Below, piece after piece: positions 35,621-51,240 of a DNA stretch of 64,000 bases (the first letter of the stretch is position 1; each line of letters begins with the position of its first letter). The translations under genes were made by a program, and so were the position numbers. Source of the DNA: Monomorium pharaonis (Eukaryota; Arthropoda; Insecta; Hymenoptera; Formicidae); NCBI RefSeq assembly GCF_013373865.1, contig NC_050472.1:7621276-7685275 (forward strand). Direction: 5' to 3'. The notes beneath the pieces are model-generated. The model did not search any database, was not told where the DNA came from, and was given only the letters and a program-made list of their open reading frames with translations.

Positions 35621-36499
35621 GGAAAGGCACCGAAACAGTTTCCTAAATTGGAACCCCCTTATTTCTCGGAAACTAAATATCGCGCCGTACAAATACCGAT
35701 GAAAACATGATTCGCTTGGTTAATTAAAGAAATAAAAGTCCATGTTTCATACAATTATGCCCTTTTCTACGTAAAATCCACTAAAAATAAATTTGTCAAA
35801 AGCGAGAGTTTTATTTGCACAATTTTTTCTTCCAAATTGCACAGTTTAAACAATAGTAAGTGTATTATCAATTATCAACATTACCATCATTTCACATGTT
35901 TGTAGTTTTTAAAACTGTTTCTTTTTATTTTCCTTTTTTATATTTATTTTGTAATGTAGTTGTAAATATAAAATTGCATGTGTGCGTAAATTGGAATACT
36001 CCGTGAGATCAGAGGTCTAGTAATGATACCTGTTACTATATGACCGTAATATAACCAGGCCGTGAACTTTAATATATAACCTACATGCTTTAATATAATA
36101 ACCTAAACGTTTTGAGGCGAGATTTCATGAGAGACAATAGATGAGATCGAAAAGCGTGCCTATTAAAAAATATGCTTTTTAGGCTAACCTAACGGAATAA
36201 CATAGAAATTACTACGTAATTTAAGTAAGATGTACTAGTATAAATCAATAAAATGTAACATTAATACTTCGATCGTGTAGAAGTTCCAAATTAGACGCCA
36301 TTTTGTCAGATGCCCTATTTGACATATATTACAAAAATAATAATTATTTAAAAAATTAAAACAGTATTATAAAAAATACTATATTATTTGATAGAAGATA
36401 CTTTCTAATTTAAATTAGGATTTTTAAAAGTGTTTTTCTAACTATTATTTAAGTCTAATTCTAAAAACGAAGTAGTGCTCCAATTTCGGTGCCTTTTCT
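35621..36499 (-). mobile_element. MITE of the GGCACCGAATTTGGA family, reversed copy
   Basis: The left end GGAAAGGCACCGAAACAG and the right end TTTCGGTGCCTTTTC frame an 879-bp element. Its first 70 bases are the reverse complement of the right end of the 25304-25880 copy, so it lies in the opposite orientation. It is about 300 bases longer, with extra sequence around 35990-36250 that may be a secondary insertion. It sits just upstream of gene D. Confidence 0.7.
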
Positions 36500-36746
36500 C
36501 TACATGCAATAAAGCAATTAATTTATTATGACATAATTAATATATAAATTAATAAAGTTAATATATAAATTAATACACAGAAAGTATGGTTTTAATAAAA
36601 TATTTAAAAATTAAGCTAAATGTAAATCTGAAAATAATTTTATTGGGACATTAAAATAACTTTTTAAGGATACTCAAGCATATTTTTCCATCGAAATTAT
36701 GTAAAAAAATAATACTATGTTTTTAGAAATAAATTAGGAACTTTAA

Positions 36747-36895
36747 GGACGGAATTCATAGTTTGATCTTATATTTAAGATTATCTTAAGACAATTTTAA
36801 GACGTCAATATTGTTATTTTATTGGTTAAGTATAAAGTCTTAAATCTCGTGGCTAGATTTAAGGTAATCTTGAACTTAAGATCGATTTATGAACA
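36747..36895. mobile_element. MITE related to 253-402, copy 2
   Basis: It begins GGACGGAATTCATAG and ends in ATCGATTTATGAAC, an eroded inverted copy. The palindromic interior (TTAAGA/TCTTAA motifs, TTATTGGTTAAGTA) matches the copy at 253-402. Confidence 0.55.
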
Positions 36896-38364
36896 CTATG
36901 AGTAAAATATTACATATAAGATAATAAGGAAAATAAGAGAAAAGTATAAGAGGATAGTTTGTCTGAAAATTTGTGTGTGTGTGTGTGTGATTATAGAGAG
37001 TTGCGTTCTCTGTGTCAAAGTCTCTGATTCAAGTACGACAGATTAGAAATATATGATTTCTATTCGATCGCTATCTTTTAGAATGTATAATGGCAAACTG
37101 CCAAGGGTGTACCAAGAGAACTCCAATTTGATCGTTTAGAATGGCATTTAAATTTGTAAGTTCCGTATAATACCTGTGTAATTGTAAAAGAAGCACTCAC
37201 TATAGAAGTACATCAAGAGATCGCTATATACATTTTTAACGTTATGCGATAAAATCAAACTTTCTTTATATTCATCAATCAATTAGTGATTTTCGTAAAG
37301 TATACCGAAAATTGATTAATAATATCGTATTGATAAAAAATAACGCAATCCGCAAGTCGTTAGTTTGTTGTTTGGGTCTGTTTAGCAGAACTAAATAAAA
37401 TGTTATCTATTTCTGACTCGATTATAGTTTGATCTTCGTACAAATTATTTATTTTAGGAAAAAAGGATACTCGTTAATATTATGATTATTAGACTGATTA
37501 TCAATTTAATTTTGTAATATAAATGAGGCCGATTACGACTGACTTAGACGCCCCTACGCAGGAAATCGATCGTGAACCCCCAATACAAAGTTGAAAAGAC
37601 AAAGAAGTAAAAAATTCCTGCTTTTAGCGCTACCCAGAAAAGAAGAGAGACAACAGATCTTCCACCGTTCGTGCAGTCCTGCTGGCGTAAGCATCTGAAC
37701 TGGCATCGCTGCATAGCACCCTCTAAATTTTGCACACCTTCAAATTTTACGCTCTACGCTACAGCGTATACTGCGTACTCTGCCTAGTAACACCCTCGGA
37801 TATAAATCTAGTTTATCTTATAACTGTGTTTTAAAGACCAAAAGTGTTTTAAAGAAGAAACTATTCAGTGTATAGATCAGTAAATTTTGAAAGGTATAGA
37901 AAAATTACACAAGTAAATATTTGTACGAATATCTAATAGCTACGACCGAGCAAGGCATATTCTTTATTAGTTGCATTTTTCTTCTGTCTCTGTATTCTCT
38001 TCTTGTCTTTAATTAATTTTTTTTATATTTATTTCTATATAAAAATTAAATCGCAAAAATATGTTATAAAGTAGATTTAAACATAAAAAAAATTAAAAAA
38101 TTGAATTTTTTGAATTCTCTGGTACAATCAAGCTAGTTGATGGATGAAAATGATTACGGGATGATAATATAATAATAGTAATATATACATATATATATAA
38201 AATAAAAGTTGAAGAAGAAAGAAATGTACATTATAGAGTTTGTAAAAATATATAGATGTTTACTACTATAATACAATATCTATATTACACTCATATAAAA
38301 GTCAATTCAATCAGTAAAACTAAATGTTGTCAGCATAATTTTAATATGTGACAACTTTGAGAAC

Positions 38365-39715
<1,351 letters not shown>

Positions 39716-40711
39716 ATTAACAAAATATTTTTTTGGGTGTATTATAATATAATGGCCTTGCTGAGTAAAAAAGTTAAAGAATATTGTTATTTATGTTATT
39801 AGAAACATTAAATATATATATAAAGATTAAAACATCCAAATGATAAAAACCTTACGTTATTAACTAATAAGTTAAAATTAATATTGTGTTAATTATTAGA
39901 AATTATAGGTAATATTTGTATAAAATGTATATCTTTTTTTCTACGAAAAAAATGATAAAGATATCTGTAAATATAAAAACATATTAATGTAGATATTTAA
40001 ATATTTTAAAGATCAAACTATGTAAATTCTGTTAAATATTAGCTATATTTTTTTTAGAAAAAGAAACGGCAATTCAAGAAAAATAATGTAATATTCAAAT
40101 CAGAATTAAACATAGATGAGATATGTAATATTGGTCTGCAAAGAATTTTGATGCTTAATAATATAATTTTTGTGTAAATTTTTGCAATATTTTTACAATA
40201 TTTGTAATTTTTATAACTTATGTGAATTGCGCGCTGCATATACGTTAATCTCAAAACAAAAAACGAGTTTAAGTAAAAATATGACAGGATAAGAAAGAAG
40301 AAGTAAGAAAATAGAAAATAGCATACTGAAATGAAGATAAAGTTAATGACACTAATTATTTAAATACTATTTATAAATTAAATAAAAAATTATGTATATA
40401 TATATTTGGTATGTTTTGTATTTTTGTAGCAGATATTTTTCTATAATGTTATCTGTTTAATAAAATTTACATTTTTTTATATCCTAAAATTTAATATATT
40501 ATTTTTATATACATATCAATTTTAAATGTCTTGTGTGCAACGTTTTCTACATATTCCTTTGATGTTGCTTCCAATAGAATTTCTAATTTCTTTGATGTGT
40601 ATGCATACTGTACACAAATATATGAAAACTACAATTTAATGTTACTTCTGAACAGTTTTGTAAGATAGAGGTTTTGAGGCATAAAATATCATTCCTCCTT
40701 TCTCTTCTCAC

Positions 40712-40854
<143 letters not shown>

Positions 40855-42127
40855 CGATGCCCCTTTATGGAAGAAAAGAATAAGTATAAAAATTTTTTTA
40901 GTTCTTTAGTGTTACAGATTTTTTTAGTATTTTAGTGTTACCTATGTGCTATCTAGCTACATTATGTTTGCTCTTTTAATATGTTTTATATTCTAACAGA
41001 AAAGAATATTTTATTTAAAAATAAATATTTAAAGTTTTTTAAATAAATCCTACTTTTTATGCTTTTGCTGTAAATCTAGGTTTTAATGTGTTTGACCTTT
41101 CAAGATCGGCATGATACATTTATGCAATATTTTGTTTCACGTTATTTCTATTTTGATCTACTAATTATTTGGTAGAGATCAAAATATCTAAACATGTGAA
41201 AAAGGTATAAATTAACTCTTAGTATTTACACCTCAGAAAAATTTAATAATAATCATGGGGTTATTTTGACCTCAATTTTGAACACTTATTGCACCAAAGT
41301 ATGCGTTCTATTGACAATTAAAAATTTCCGGACCTGATTTATACATTGAAGAACATATTTTTATAATTAAAATAATCAATTTTTATGTTTAAAGTATTGA
41401 GAAAAATTATTGAAAAAAATACTTTTTAAAAAAATTTATAAATCTTTTAATTTTTTTTACGCTTTTGAAAGTCTAGTATTCATAATATCAATGTAAAAAT
41501 TTGTTGGAATTAGATAAATCTTGGGGTGATTACTAAGGATTAATCATATGCCCAGTTGAAAATTACTAAAATAAAATAATGACAAATATACTTATTTAAT
41601 TGTGTTTAATTTATACGTAATTTATTCTTATGTACGTTAAACTTTAGTTATAATTTAAAAACAGAAAGTTAAATTATATGTGCAAAATAATCATGTAAAA
41701 CATAAATATGTGATAAGTGTAACTTAATTATTTCAAGAAGACATAAAATAAATTTGTGACATTTACTCAATAAAAAAACGAAGAAAATAATCTTTGACTT
41801 TTTATTCAAATTTAAAAATAATAATACAAATCGACATTAAACATGCAACATGGATAAGATATGTCATTTTTCGTACAGTTTTGGTTTTCAAATCTAGAAA
41901 CAAAAATTTTGTATCACGTTAGGGTTTTAAGAAACTTGGGATCAAAAGTGCCAGAAAAGTGTTTTTGGAACAATGTTGCGAGTAAACCTGATGTGCTAGA
42001 GATTTTTAATAGGGATTTAATTAAAGCTTGGATCTTATGCTCTGAGATGATAATAATGAAAATAATGTTGTAATCGTCTATATTTTGAGTATAATGTTAG
42101 ATTTGTGGTGTACATGCGTGCTTATTC

Positions 42128-42523
42128 CCAGATAGTCAAATGTCTTGATATTGCAGTTATGTTGCCAACAATCGTGCAGTAACTAATTTAGACAAACTCG
42201 GAACAAGGTGAGACAGCATTATGTCTGTTAGATTAAATTTATATAAATTTTATTTTTAACAATGGCAAATTGATAGCAACATGTTAGCATTAATTTGTTA
42301 TCAATCATTTGTTGTCATGTTGCTATTATATCGCAAACAATATAATGTATCATTATTGCTGACCGTTTCCTTTTTTAAATGTCCTCAACTAATTGCATTA
42401 TGTAATCGTGTTACTGAATTCGTAATGTGTTTTATTTCGATGTCATTAAATGTATAACAAATCTATAACAACACATGCAATGCATTAGTTTGCTCAAAAT
42501 GCTACATCACGCTTGGTTATCTG
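42128..42523. mobile_element. MITE with CCAGAYAGTCAAATG end, copy 2
   Basis: The left end CCAGATAGTCAAATG and the right end CTTGGTTATCTG are imperfect inverted repeats. The body matches 34137-34473, with an extra ~60 bases near 42225-42300. Confidence 0.65.
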
Positions 42524-44444
42524 AGTTGTTCTTCACTGTACGTTGTTTGAGAAATTTTGCAATCAAACGAGCTTCAGACTACATTTTATTATCTAATATA
42601 AACTATATTTTGTTCTACATTAAAGTGGGTTAAGTTGTTGAGAATAAAGCCTGATTTTAATTTAGTTGTTTACTATTAATGCGTATTAAGCAGCGATTAA
42701 AATTTACAGAAAATGACACATTATACATGTTGCACGTTTAATGTCAACCTGTGTAATTATTTATAAGTTTAAACAAAAAATTTAAAAAACATTTGTTTAA
42801 ATTTTTTTTACTAAGTAAATATCACAAACTTAATTTATGTGTCTTTTTGAAGTACTTTTTATAAAAATTTGTAATTAATGGTACATTGGTCACTTGTGTT
42901 GATGCTGTACGTATTGAAATCACATTATTCAAATCATCATAATCAATTAAACTACTGGAGGAATCAATGCAGAAGAATTATAAAATGTTTTGTTTGTCAA
43001 GGATGTTTAATATAAAAGATGTCAGTACAAAAATATATTTTAAATAATTACAGCAAATTTTGTTAGTTATTGTACAAGCAATAAAAAGATTGATTAAAAA
43101 TGTTAAATCTTCTTGTTAAAAATAATTTTGCTGAATCTATACATTATCTTATTTTAAAAATTTATCTTCAAACTCTACATATAATTTTACTCTCTAATAG
43201 GAAACTTAATAATACTTAATAATGTTATTACTATATTAATATGTATCGTAATATGTACTATTAATATGTAATGTAATATATAATGTGATAATTACACATT
43301 AATCATATAATTATTGTTTATTTTAAATTTATAAGGATGCATGATTTTGTTTGTTTTTAACAGCAAATTAAGTTTGTTTTAATTTATATTATTATAAATA
43401 AATTAATTTTTTTTACGTAATATTTTATGTTAAGTAATTTTATAATTATAACATAAAATGTAAATTAATAATGAGTAAAGTTTAATAATATTTAATATTG
43501 AATAATATTAAATATTATTACAATATTAAATATTTTATACAACAGCATTTTGTAGTGTTAAATTTTTATTTCTTGTGTATTACAATTGATTAATATTGAA
43601 TTATGTAATAAAAAATTCTTTAAGTGTTTGTGTTTTATAATTAATTGTAACAAAGAAATACATAATTTTTTGTTATAAGACACTAACTGAAGATGTTTAA
43701 GGAAAAGATGTAAAGGAAAAGTATTTCTAAATAGAGCTATAAAAATAAAATAACATTAAATTGCTAATCAATTTAGTTAAAATATTTTTAATCCCACTTT
43801 TTTATGTAACATAAACTAATAAATATAATTCTGTTAAATATAATTATTACAACACTTGTAATAAGTATTTTAAATCGCGATTTGGATTATCAAAATAAAC
43901 TTTTGTATATATTTTTTTATTATGCACAAATCTAGATAACCGTAATTTGTCTTTGTATGTCATGACAATTTCTGTATTTTCTAACTTACGCTAACTCAAT
44001 TCGATAAGCACTGATAGTTATTAGCACCTATTTATTACTGAAAATTATAAAATTTTTGTAACATCTTAATCCAATTCCAATAATAATTTTTGACGTCCGA
44101 CACTATCATTGAGAGCCGCTCATTACTGATACTGGACATTATGTTAGAAATTGAGGACAATTCTCTTTATTAAGATAACATTATGTGTTTAGATGTAAAT
44201 AAAATTTATTTGTAAAATTTAATTTTGCTGATGCTTTTGGCAGTCACAAAATAATTTAAGTGTAAGAAACCTACTAATGTTGAATAGTTTGTACAAGAAA
44301 ACCTTCAACTTCTGCATTTCATAACATTCACTAATTTGCGATTTTATTGGCAATTTTCTAATTTTTACGAGCGCTAAAACTAGCTCAATCAATTTAATTG
44401 AAAGGTTGCAATCGAATGTTGGTAATGGTTAATTTGTTATGTAA

Positions 44445-44490
44445 AATTATAATTATAATTATAATTATAATTATAATTATAATTATAATT
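44445..44490. repeat. (AATTAT)n microsatellite
   Basis: About seven perfect hexamer units, with shorter remnants just downstream. Confidence 0.9.
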
Positions 44491-45109
44491 CTTAAATGTA
44501 AAATTACAATTATAATTCTTAAAATTATTGTGATTTGTTTATTAAGTTTAAGAAATAAATTTTAAAATAAAGTTTTCCTAAAATATTTTAATAATTATAA
44601 ATAATTAGAGATTTATTTCTTTTATTACAAAAAGGTAATTCTAAATTATATATGTAAGAAAAAAATTTAGAACCGTAAGAAAATGAATAAAAAGCATCTG
44701 TTTTATATACAAATACAGAGATTAAGCTATTAAAATAAAATGGCTTATTATTATATTTTGAAAATTGCAACACCTTCTTGAAACTATTATTTACAAATTG
44801 ATGCCTATAATATCTTAAAAATAAATCATCTCGTATCGACTTTAAACTGCAAAAATACAAAGTAGATATTTTCTTAAATATTATTATTTAAAAGTATCTT
44901 AAAAAAATAAAAATGTAATTTTTTAAAAACATTTAATTGGTTTACTATATGACTTTACAAAGTGCAATTATTTCAAGAAACATAAAATTTTAGCTGCAAA
45001 GATCTTTCTTAAGAATAAAAGAAATCGTAAGAATTGTTTACTTTTTTATCTGTCGATCTAAATGAGGAAACTCCTTACAATTAATATGTACAACAGATTA
45101 CAATTAATT

Positions 45110-45660
45110 TACCAGATATGTATGATGGAAGTGCACATGGTCAGCCTAGTCGAGGACACACCGAGATTTATTAACGACTGCAGAAGGTGTCGATTGACAA
45201 TGATCAAAGATGTAATAGCCGTAAGTTGGCGTACTGAGTAACTTGGTTGGTGGCGTTACATTCGGTTGGTTGACAGCCTCGTGCTACTTGCTGATCATTG
45301 GCCCAGCCTCGATTAAGCAGCAGTGACGATTGGACACGTCCATCAATCCTTACCTCGCGGAAAACTACACCACTACTGCTATCAGTCTTTTTCACTCGTC
45401 TTCTCCTTCTCTTTCCTTTGCTTTTCTTTCTCGTTTTTTCGCTTAAATAGATTCGTGGACCTGTACTGTGCGCTTGGGAAAATACCGTGGATCTGTACTG
45501 CTGTTATTTTCATTACAGCCTTTCATCTTGGACGGGCTGGAAATGGCTGGAAAGCGAAGGGAACCGGCAAGACAGGCGCAATTTGCCCGGTATTTCAAAG
45601 TGCATTCTATAGCCGGTGCCAGCGTTGACGTTTCGTAATTTCTAGCTGGAATTACGATCA
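45110..45660. other. GC-rich island of unknown role
   Basis: About 550 bases of mixed-complexity, GC-richer sequence stand alone in AT-rich DNA. The longest ORFs (101 codons plus, 63 and 72 codons minus) overlap each other and match no family I know. On the minus strand a TATTTAAG box near 45445 and a donor-like GAG/GTAAGG near 45355 could belong to an unrecognised first exon. It could also be a regulatory element or a decayed gene. Confidence 0.3.
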
Positions 45661-46722
45661 AAAGGTAACGTTTGCCAGAAGTCAGAGAAATTAATTACGT
45701 AACAAACTTTTCCATCAATGCGTCTGTGACTAAGGGTAAAGTATCACAAAATGTGAAAAACAAAAACACACTCCGAATAATAGATATATGTCGTTTAGAT
45801 TTTGTATTATGTGTATAATATTATATTTATTAAAAATTCATACACACATGACATACGTATCTAACATTTGATGTCAGAGGAATATTTAAGCCGAATAAGA
45901 CTTATTTTAATTTTTACAACTTTAAAATGCGTTTTATGTCTAGAGTAGGGGAAAGGAAAGTAAGATGACGAAGTGGATAAGATGACAAACCGTTAATTTT
46001 TTAAATTAATAACATTGACTCGATGTTGAACTCATTAAAAGCTTTAGATAATTGTAGATTATATGTTGTAGTTTGGTTTTAATTGGTCCACAAAAGTATA
46101 ATATAATAAAAAATGTGTTTTAGGTACACCCATACATAACTTTTGGAGCTCTTGTTTATAGGGAATGACGTAATTACAGTAAATATTTTCGGTTCTTAAA
46201 TAAAATCATGATATAGCTTAGTTAAAAACTACTAATACATATTTTTTATTTCTTGCAGTGTAACATTTTTATTAAATATAAATATTATAACATTATTTTA
46301 TTTTCTCCAGAGGAATTAACATGCACATATTACTTTAAAATAAATATATACTTTTAACTTAGTAAAATGTACATTTTACTAACTTATCCTTTCTTATGTT
46401 AAATAAGACTTATTTATATGATCATTAGTGTAACCATTGTTATTTGTTATGTGTGACAACCAGTAAATAACAATTTTTAATACTGATTTTGAGAAGCTAC
46501 AATTGCCCCAAACTTGATGGAAATTTTTAAAAATTGAAAGATTAATTAAAAATTATACTAAAAATAATTGTAATGTGCAAGAAAACATTTAAAAAAACTT
46601 TGTTTTTGTGATTAAAAATTATTTTAAAAATTTATTATTTGAAAGATAATGTTTAATTTTTTCGTTACTGTCAATTTATTTTTAATTCAAGCCTTATTAT
46701 ATTTATCAGTATATAATATAGG

Positions 46723-47335
46723 AAAGTCATTAATACTGGCACACCACTTTTTGCACATTTTTTAAATAAACGATAAAAATAAATCTTTAAAATTATAAAT
46801 GTAAAAAGTCTTTTCTTAAATAATGTAACAGTTTTTTAAATACTGTACCATATTTTGTAATAATTAATTATTATATTATTATATACAAAGTATCATTATG
46901 ATATAAAATATTACAAAAGAATAAAATTTTTGTAACATAATTACAAATAAACGTTTGAGAAATTGAATTACAAAACTGACATAACAAATAGTAATAACAG
47001 AATTCCGAGAAAATTTTATAGGAAAAATTATAATTATAAAATAAATTGATGAACCAAGTATTAAAATATATTTTTATATTAAAAAACAAATTCATAAAAT
47101 AAAAAGGCTAGAATTAAACATTTTAAAATTAAAAGCAATTTAAGGACTAAAAGATAAAGATAAATAATTTATTTAAGAAATAGACAATTTATTTAAAATA
47201 AAATTGTTATGAAAAAAAAAAAGTATAATCATATATCTATGATCAGTTTTTAGTAATACAGAAATGCATTAATTTACTCACAACAATTTTATGTTTTATA
47301 AGGTCAATGTCTCTACTTATTAAGAGGACACTAAA
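46723..47335. repeat. Copy of the GGCACCGAATTTGGA family
   Basis: It begins AGGAAAGTCATTAATACTGGC, a diverged family end, and continues with AAATAAACGATAAAAATAA, ATTATAAATG and GTCTTTTCTTAAATAATG as in the other copies. 47098-47310 matches 13855-14100 (GGCTAGAATT, AAGCAATTTAA, ACACATCTGTG-like words). The right edge is uncertain. Confidence 0.5.
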
Positions 47336-47385
47336 CAGCCCGTCAAACTTGATCGAGGTCGATAATGTAGAGTCATTCATTTATC

Positions 47386-47739
47386 TTTGTTCATAAAAAT
47401 GTTTGCTTCAAAATACAAGTTATGTAGCTTATACGTACAAATAAATGGTACATCGCAGTTCGGAATAGATTGAGGAATAAGACTATATTCGTCAAATTGC
47501 GATTACAAGCCGTAAAAAAGAGATATTTATAGGATCAAATTTTGTTCATTTAAGCGCTTTTACAACAAAATTTGATTCTATAAATAACTTTTTTTTACGG
47601 CTTGTAATCGTAATTTGACGAATATAGTTTTATATTATTCTTCAATTTATTCCAAACTGCGATTTATCATTCATTTGTACGTATATACAAGCCACATAAC
47701 TTGTATTTCAAAGCAAATATTTTTATGAACAAATAAACT
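47386..47739. mobile_element. Palindromic MITE
   Basis: Two arms of about 160 bases are inverted copies. The left holds TTGTTCATAAAAATGTTTGC and GATTACAAGCCGTAAAAAAG; the right holds CTTTTTTTTACGGCTTGTAATC-like and GCAAATATTTTTATGAACAA sequence, separated by a loop of about 25 bases. The word ACAAGCCGTAAAAA recurs at 59943, so the family has other copies. Confidence 0.65.
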
Positions 47740-49816
47740 TTAAATTTTTTTTGCTTTTTTGGTTTTGATCTAATTATCCTCGAGTTTATTTGTGTACGTA
47801 CTTTAAACGTGTAAAAAGATTTTCAATTCTGTAAATTCAATTCAAAACTAAATGGTTGAACAAAATGTCGGTTTGGAAAACAGACAACTTTAGGATCTCC
47901 TCAAATCTTTTCTTTCCTATCTTAAAAAAGGCATGTAATCCTATCTTAAAAAAGGCATGTAATGAAGCCTATTTTCCGCGATGCCGATTGGTTACTTCGC
48001 TGTGCTTACTTTGTGTTGTAAGAGTAGCTGTCATTGCAATTGAATTTTGACAGTTGTCGTATAGATGATTATCTATACAATTAAAAATTGACACTTATCC
48101 GTTATAAATTGTTCTGCATATTAAACATAAAATATTTTATTTTATAGTTTTACTTTCTTAATGTTTATACATTTATTGAAAATAATTATTAATAAAACAC
48201 AATGCATAAAATGTATATATTTTGTACTCATTGTTAAAAATTGCAATACAAAGAAGTCCGTTTATTATTAAAAACGTTAAACTTTTTATGGAATTATGTA
48301 ATGGAGTAATGTTTTGCTTAGTGAACAAAATTTGAATTGCTAATGCTAACATAAGTTAATAATGGCACGATCAAAATCCAAATGACGATGATTGCGCGGA
48401 TTATCATATTTACTTTTAAGTAAGTGTGTTGTACTACCTGGCAATCAACGAGCTCATTTAACGTGTGCAATGGTATATAAATAATTTATAATTAATTTAT
48501 CTGTAACCTATTTTATTAGCTAAATATTTATTTATAAAGAAAAATTTATAGTGAGAAATTTTGAGTACAAATAAAAATGCTGACTTTATTTTATGATGAG
48601 ATAAATATGAAATAGAGAAATATAAACAAAATAGTTTCAGGAGGCTACAACATGTAAAATGATCTAATATTACTAATTACATATTTATTATATTTAAATA
48701 AAAGAGCAAAGGTTAAGTAACGAGCAAAATAAGGTGTAAAAGATTACTAAAATTTATTATTATTATTATTATTATTATTATAAAAACTCGACTAGATGTT
48801 TCGAATTACTATTAGTCTTTCTCAACAGTAATATTACATATATATAAAATAAATTAAGACATTACAAGTAAATAAATTCAAGAATCAAAGAGTTAAATCA
48901 TAAAACAATTATTACATCACAGTTTTATGATAATAAAAACACACAGTTAGGAGAAAGTAGAGGAAACGCGGTTACACATAAAAACAACGTAGATAGTCAG
49001 GTCAAATTTTAGCTAGATTCAATTTAACACTAGTTGCGGATCGATCGAGACACACGTCAAGCATCAACTAAAATTAAATATTTTATCTCTTGCATTCACA
49101 ATGAGTAAATAGCTCAACAGATTAATATTCTTGTATGTGCTTACTTTTCTTAGTTTATTTAATTTTTTCCTTAGATAACAAATTTGGTATCATTTTTTAA
49201 CTTCCATTTTACTAATTAAACCAACAAAGTTACAACAATTTTAATTATAGACTTATTTTTAATTATGGATTTCGCCGCCTAAATTAAAATAAGTCGTAAA
49301 ATGGACTAGCGACGTCCGAAAAGTCACTATCTGTAACCCAGGTCCACATTTTCTGATAGCTCACATGAGTTTATTGCAATCTCGTATCTGGGACCATGAT
49401 AAGTGTGGCAATCTTGGACCGGGTTACTATTTCTCTCCCATTTTAGTCAATTTCGTAATACTAAAGGCAATTGACATTTTTGCGCAATGCACGTTGTATT
49501 AAAAAAATATTTCTTATTTAATAGAAAATTAAAAATCTTGGGTAAGCAAAGAACAATTAATATTATACTTATTCAATTTTTTGTTTTATAATATTTTGAT
49601 TTATAGGAATGTATTCAGTAATAAAAAACTTTTATAAATAATATTTCTTTATTCACATCCCAATGAACACGCTGTGAGCATTTACGGAACATTTATAAAA
49701 CATATTGCACATAAATGTTACAGACCAGCACAACGAACTAATAATGTGACAAGTATGTCATTGACGTAACGAGACTATATCTGTTACGTATGTCTGTGTT
49801 GTCACTTTTTCGTTGC

Positions 49817-50220
49817 ATAGTTACGTAACATTTACATAATTTTGTTGACGTCAATAAGCCAAATGTTAATGTTTCGTAAATGTGATGTTACTATTGTAAT
49901 GTTATTGCCATCATGTTTAATACATAACAATTATGTAATTTTGATAACGTCAATGAGCGTAACATAAAAATTTCGTAAATGCAGCATAAATATAATAATG
50001 TTATTGTAACATCATGTTTAATACATAACAATTACGTAATTTTGATGACGTCAATGAGTGTAATATAAAAATTTTGTAAATGCAGCATAAATGTAATAAT
50101 GTTATTGTGACATCATGTTTAATACGTAACAATTATGTAATTTTGATGACTTTAATGAGCTTAACATAAAAGTTTTGTTAATGTAGCATAAATGTGATAA
50201 TGTTATTACGACATCATATA
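49817..50220. repeat. Tandem array, ~101-bp unit, about four copies
   Basis: The phrase AATAC(A/G)TAACAATTA starts at 49919, 50020 and 50121, a period of 101 bases; a more diverged copy precedes them from about 49817. Each unit contains GATGACGTCAATGAG or a variant. Divergence rises toward the outer copies. Confidence 0.8.
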
Positions 50221-50975
50221 TCTTTAACACCTTCCGTGCCACGTGAATCACTGTAATCCATTCTGGACTTCCCACTGTTACTATTATTACTTATTAATTA
50301 TTTACTAAGCATAAAAAGATATATAATTTTATTAAATAAAAATAAAAATAATAATTTATTAAATAATAAATAATTTACAATTATGCGGAAATTTTGATTA
50401 TAGCCTCTTGTAATTATTATATCTTTTTAGTTTACATACTGCATTTAGTAAAATAGTTTTGTAGTTAGTATGTACGCAATCTATTAAAATCAATAACATT
50501 CTACTTGAACCAGGTAAAATCTATTTACATATCAGCCGATTAGAACTTATTCGATATTATATAAATTTAAAAAGTATGTAGTTCGCGGATTGCCGCTAGG
50601 CGACGCACGCGGCATCTTTCTCCTAATGCAATTTACACTCCAAAGGCTACATAAACAGACCACCCACGGTGACAGAAACCGGATCAATCTATGTTATCAT
50701 AGTGAGCTTTCGGGGCATATGTATTTTTTATTACGTCTTAAAGACACATCTTAGCTGTTATGGCTAAATTTTAGCTTCGGTAAGAAATCCTTTTTAAGCA
50801 AAATAAAGTAAAAACGACATAATAGTTACAAGAAGAATCTTTCTGGTACGTAATTTTATACGAGCATTTTACGTTAATTTATACGTAAAAGTCAGCTTAT
50901 ACGTAAAAGTAACGTTATTTTATACGTAAATGTGACTTCATATACGTAAAAGTAATGTTATTTTATACGAAACCA

Positions 50976-51240
50976 TTATGTGTATGTTTCCTCTATCTTT
51001 TTCCGATTTTGTTGCCCAGAATATGCTGACATTTTGACCAAATTGTAACTGGAAAATGACGTAACTGTTACGAGAACAGTGGAACATTTTAAAGCGGGAA
51101 CTTTTCCCTTTAATTTAAGCGGTTGTTCATTGCTGTATTTTTTTTGACCGATTATTTTGACCGAGTTTCGTTGAGTTGCAGCAGTTTGAAAATAGTCTAA
51201 ATTTTTGGTATACAAAAAGTGTTCCCTATTTTTTTTTTAG
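50976..51240. repeat. Dispersed repeat shared with 59340-59700
   Basis: It shares GAGTTGCAGCAGTTTGAAAA, TAGTCTAAATTTTTGGTATA and the TTTAGTAGT end with the segment in gene E's first intron. The 79-codon minus-strand ORF here has no known motif and looks repeat-derived. Confidence 0.6.

Noticed and set aside
45323..45628. 101-codon ORF in the GC-rich island
   Set aside because: Phe/Ser-rich start from a pyrimidine tract, no recognised motif, and competing minus-strand ORFs; kept only as an unexplained island.
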